Part shown: piece after piece, positions 6,412 to 7,873 of the stretch | Numbering within the stretch: the first letter of the stretch is position 1 | How the letters are laid out: each line of letters begins with the position of its first letter | Assembly (NCBI GenBank): GCA_944391155.1 | Contig: CALXSO010000133.1 | Span: forward strand, 1 to 7,873 | DNA: 7,873 nt | Origin: an uncultured Clostridia bacterium | Lineage (GTDB): Bacteria > Bacillota > Clostridia > TANB77 > CAG-508 | Direction of reading: 5' to 3' | Program-made: the position numbers and the translations under genes | Notes under the pieces: model-generated | The model's input: only the letters and a program-made list of their open reading frames with translations | What the model was told of the DNA's origin: nothing | The model's database searches: none

Positions 6412-6556
6412 GGTTAATTCTTTTCTTAAATGTTCTATGAATTCAATCTCTTATAAATAAAGTAATTCTGATTCTTAAGAATCTAAAGAAATTTTTTGTA
6501 CTATAATAATTCTGAACGGTTAATTTATTTTTTACTAAATAAAATTTTAAAAAAGG
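6412..6556. other. Intergenic gap with a perfect 14-base palindrome
   Basis: No gene is visible. The main structure is GATTCTTAAGAATC (6470-6483), a perfect 14-base palindrome without a spacer, suitable in principle for a dimeric DNA-binding protein. It lies about 75 bases upstream of the proposed promoter of the HD-domain gene. An isolated TATAAT at 6502-6507 has no suitable -35. Confidence 0.4.
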
Positions 6557-6585
6557 TTGATATTTTTAATAATTTAATATAAAAT
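6557..6585 (+). promoter_or_regulatory. Probable sigma-A promoter for the HD-domain gene and secD
   Basis: TTGATA (6557-6562) and TAAAAT (6580-6585) are separated by 17 bases, each one base from consensus. An overlapping TATAAA (6578-6583) would give a 15-base spacer. The start codon of the next gene is at 6612, so the leader would be short. The upstream tRNA terminator implies that this gene needs its own promoter. Confidence 0.55.
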
Positions 6586-6611
6586 CTAAAAGGACAAAAA
6601 GGAGGTAACAA

Positions 6612-7271
6612 ATGATAACTTTACAAGATGTGAAAGAAAATAAAGAGCTGGAAGCTCTAATTAAAGGGGCACAGCAACAGCTTAATGAAATTGGATATAC
6701 AGAACATGGGCATAGACACATTTCAATAGTATCCAAAAGAGCTGGAGATATACTTGAAAAATTGAATTATCCAGAAAGAACTGTAGAATTGACAAGAATA
6801 GCGGGATATATGCATGATATAGGAAACTGTGTAAACAGAGTTGATCATGCACATAGTGGAGCTATACTTGCATTTAATATTTTAAAAGAAATGGGAATGT
6901 CTGTTGAAGAAAGAACTCAAATAATGATGGCAATTGGTAATCACGATGAAAAAACAGGAACAGCAGTAAATGATATATCAGCAGCTGTAATACTTGCTGA
7001 TAAATCAGATGTTCATAGAGATAGGGTAACAAATAAAAATTTATCAACTTTTGATATACATGACAGAGTAAATTATGCAGTTACAGATTCAAACTTATCT
7101 TTAAATCCAGAAGATAGAAAAATAACATTGCGTTTAAAAATTGATACAAAGATTTGTCCTGTATTGGATTATTTTGAAATATTTATGGACAGAACCATGA
7201 TGAGTAAATATGCGGCAAAATATTTAAAAATATGGTATGAATTGATAATAAATGATACAAAATTATTATAA
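6612..7271 (+). CDS. HD-domain phosphohydrolase
   Basis: A 219-residue soluble protein with a metal-dependent HD phosphohydrolase domain. The metal-ligand pattern is present in order: His36 in GHRHISIVSKRA, the His68-Asp69 doublet in GYMHDIGN, further His at 79 and 81 in VDHAHSGA, His111 in IGNHDE, and Asp130 in ILADKSDVHRDR. The C-terminal 80 residues are a strand-rich extension (ITLRLKIDTK) and a final helix. HD enzymes hydrolyse phosphate esters of nucleotides, cyclic nucleotides or similar substrates, and the substrate here cannot be predicted. The start is secure: AGGAGGT (6600-6606) lies 5 bases before the ATG. It is followed 16 bases later by secD and is probably co-transcribed with it. 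An HD gene beside secD recurs, from memory, in clostridia. It is not the membrane HD protein YqfF. Confidence 0.9.
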   Translation: MITLQDVKENKELEALIKGAQQQLNEIGYTEHGHRHISIVSKRAGDILEKLNYPERTVELTRIAGYMHDIGNCVNRVDHAHSGAILAFNILKEMGMSVEERTQIMMAIGNHDEKTGTAVNDISAAVILADKSDVHRDRVTNKNLSTFDIHDRVNYAVTDSNLSLNPEDRKITLRLKIDTKICPVLDYFEIFMDRTMMSKYAAKYLKIWYELIINDTKLL

Positions 7272-7287
7272 AGAAAGGAAGAAAGTT

Positions 7288-7873
7288 ATGAAGGAAAAAG
7301 AACAAAAAGAAAAAATGACCCCAAAAAAGGAGAGTAAAAAGCTACAAATTATAGTATGTGCATTAGTTGCTGTGTTAATTGCGATGATAGCAATATTTGG
7401 CATCTACACACAATATCAAAATAGGATGGTAAATAAGGTAAAAGGATATTCATATGGGATGGACTTAAAAGGTGAAAGATCAATAATATTAACACCATCA
7501 ACAAGTACAGAAGATGTTATAAAGGATTCAGAGGGAAAAGAAGTAACAGATGCGGATAATTTAACAGATGAAGAATTAGCAGAAAAAGGTTATACTAAGG
7601 AAAGTGTGGCAGTTAATTCAGAAGAAGTTTTAACAACTGAAAATTATAACAAAGTTAAAGAGATTATAGAAAAAAGATTAGAGCAATTAGATGTAGAACA
7701 ATATAGTGTAAGCTTAAATGAACAAACAGGAGAAGTAACAATAAATATACCAGAAGATTCTAGAACAGAAGATATAATAAATGATAACATAACAGATGGA
7801 AAATATGAAATTATCAAATCGGAAACAAAAGAAGGAATAATGACAAATAGAAATATAAAAGAAACAAAAATAA
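7288..7873 (+). CDS. secD: Protein translocase subunit SecD, N-terminal part (runs off the window)
   Basis: The first 195 residues of SecD, the membrane protein that with SecF uses the proton gradient to help the SecYEG channel complete protein export. After a Lys/Glu-rich cytoplasmic start there is one transmembrane helix (about residues 19-40). The conserved post-helix motif GMDLKGE (57-63) corresponds to the GLDLxGG motif of the family. A linker rich in Asp and Glu follows, and then a P1 periplasmic-type domain containing YNKVKEIIEKRLEQLDV and GEVTINIPED. The later transmembrane helices and the D4/D5 motifs lie beyond the window. AAAGGA (7274-7279) is 8 bases before the ATG. The gene follows the HD-domain gene by 16 bases, and secF would be expected downstream. 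A long linker between anchor and P1 is, from memory, normal for clostridial SecD. Confidence 0.9.
   Translation, partial: MKEKEQKEKMTPKKESKKLQIIVCALVAVLIAMIAIFGIYTQYQNRMVNKVKGYSYGMDLKGERSIILTPSTSTEDVIKDSEGKEVTDADNLTDEELAEKGYTKESVAVNSEEVLTTENYNKVKEIIEKRLEQLDVEQYSVSLNEQTGEVTINIPEDSRTEDIINDNITDGKYEIIKSETKEGIMTNRNIKETKI

Overview
The window is very AT-rich DNA from a spore-forming, low-GC Firmicute, most likely a clostridial species. The evidence is the A/T-dominated codon use, the strong AGGAGG-type ribosome sites, the sporulation genes yqfC and yqfD and a spore-cortex deacetylase fragment, the YlbF-family protein, and the clostridial-type SecD. All genes lie on the + strand and the standard bacterial code fits. 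I cannot name the species.

Region 1 (1 to about 676) is the end of what looks like an integrated mobile element. It holds the C-terminal 203 residues of a large serine recombinase, open at the left edge of the window. Region 2 (about 677 to 1075) is the uninterrupted 3' half of a pdaA-type polysaccharide deacetylase gene, the spore-cortex muramic-delta-lactam enzyme. Homology begins abruptly at the GNHTVNH zinc motif, about 60 bases after the recombinase stop. The simplest reading is that the element integrated inside the deacetylase gene and this is one attachment junction. The layout resembles known sporulation genes split by excisable elements (sigK/skin, spsM/SPbeta), and it is the most interesting thing here.

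Region 3 (1199 to 5917) is a tightly spaced run of six genes with no terminator visible between them: yqfC, yqfD, a 405-residue unrecognised protein, ybeY (rRNA maturation endonuclease), a membrane-anchored DUF3048/YerB-like protein and a YlbF-family protein. In many Firmicutes yqfC-yqfD is followed by phoH, an HD-domain gene (yqfF) and ybeY. Here the unknown gene occupies the place of phoH and yqfF. A weak sigma-E-like promoter can be proposed upstream of yqfC.

Region 4 (6128 to 6411) is a self-contained tRNA unit: a near-consensus housekeeping promoter, two identical tRNA-Gly(UCC) genes with encoded CCA ends, and a strong intrinsic terminator. Region 5 (6557 to 7873) has its own promoter and carries an HD-domain phosphohydrolase followed by the first 195 residues of SecD, which runs off the right edge. 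The two non-coding gaps (5918-6127 and 6412-6556) contain no gene I can support, only A/T-rich sequence with a few inverted repeats.
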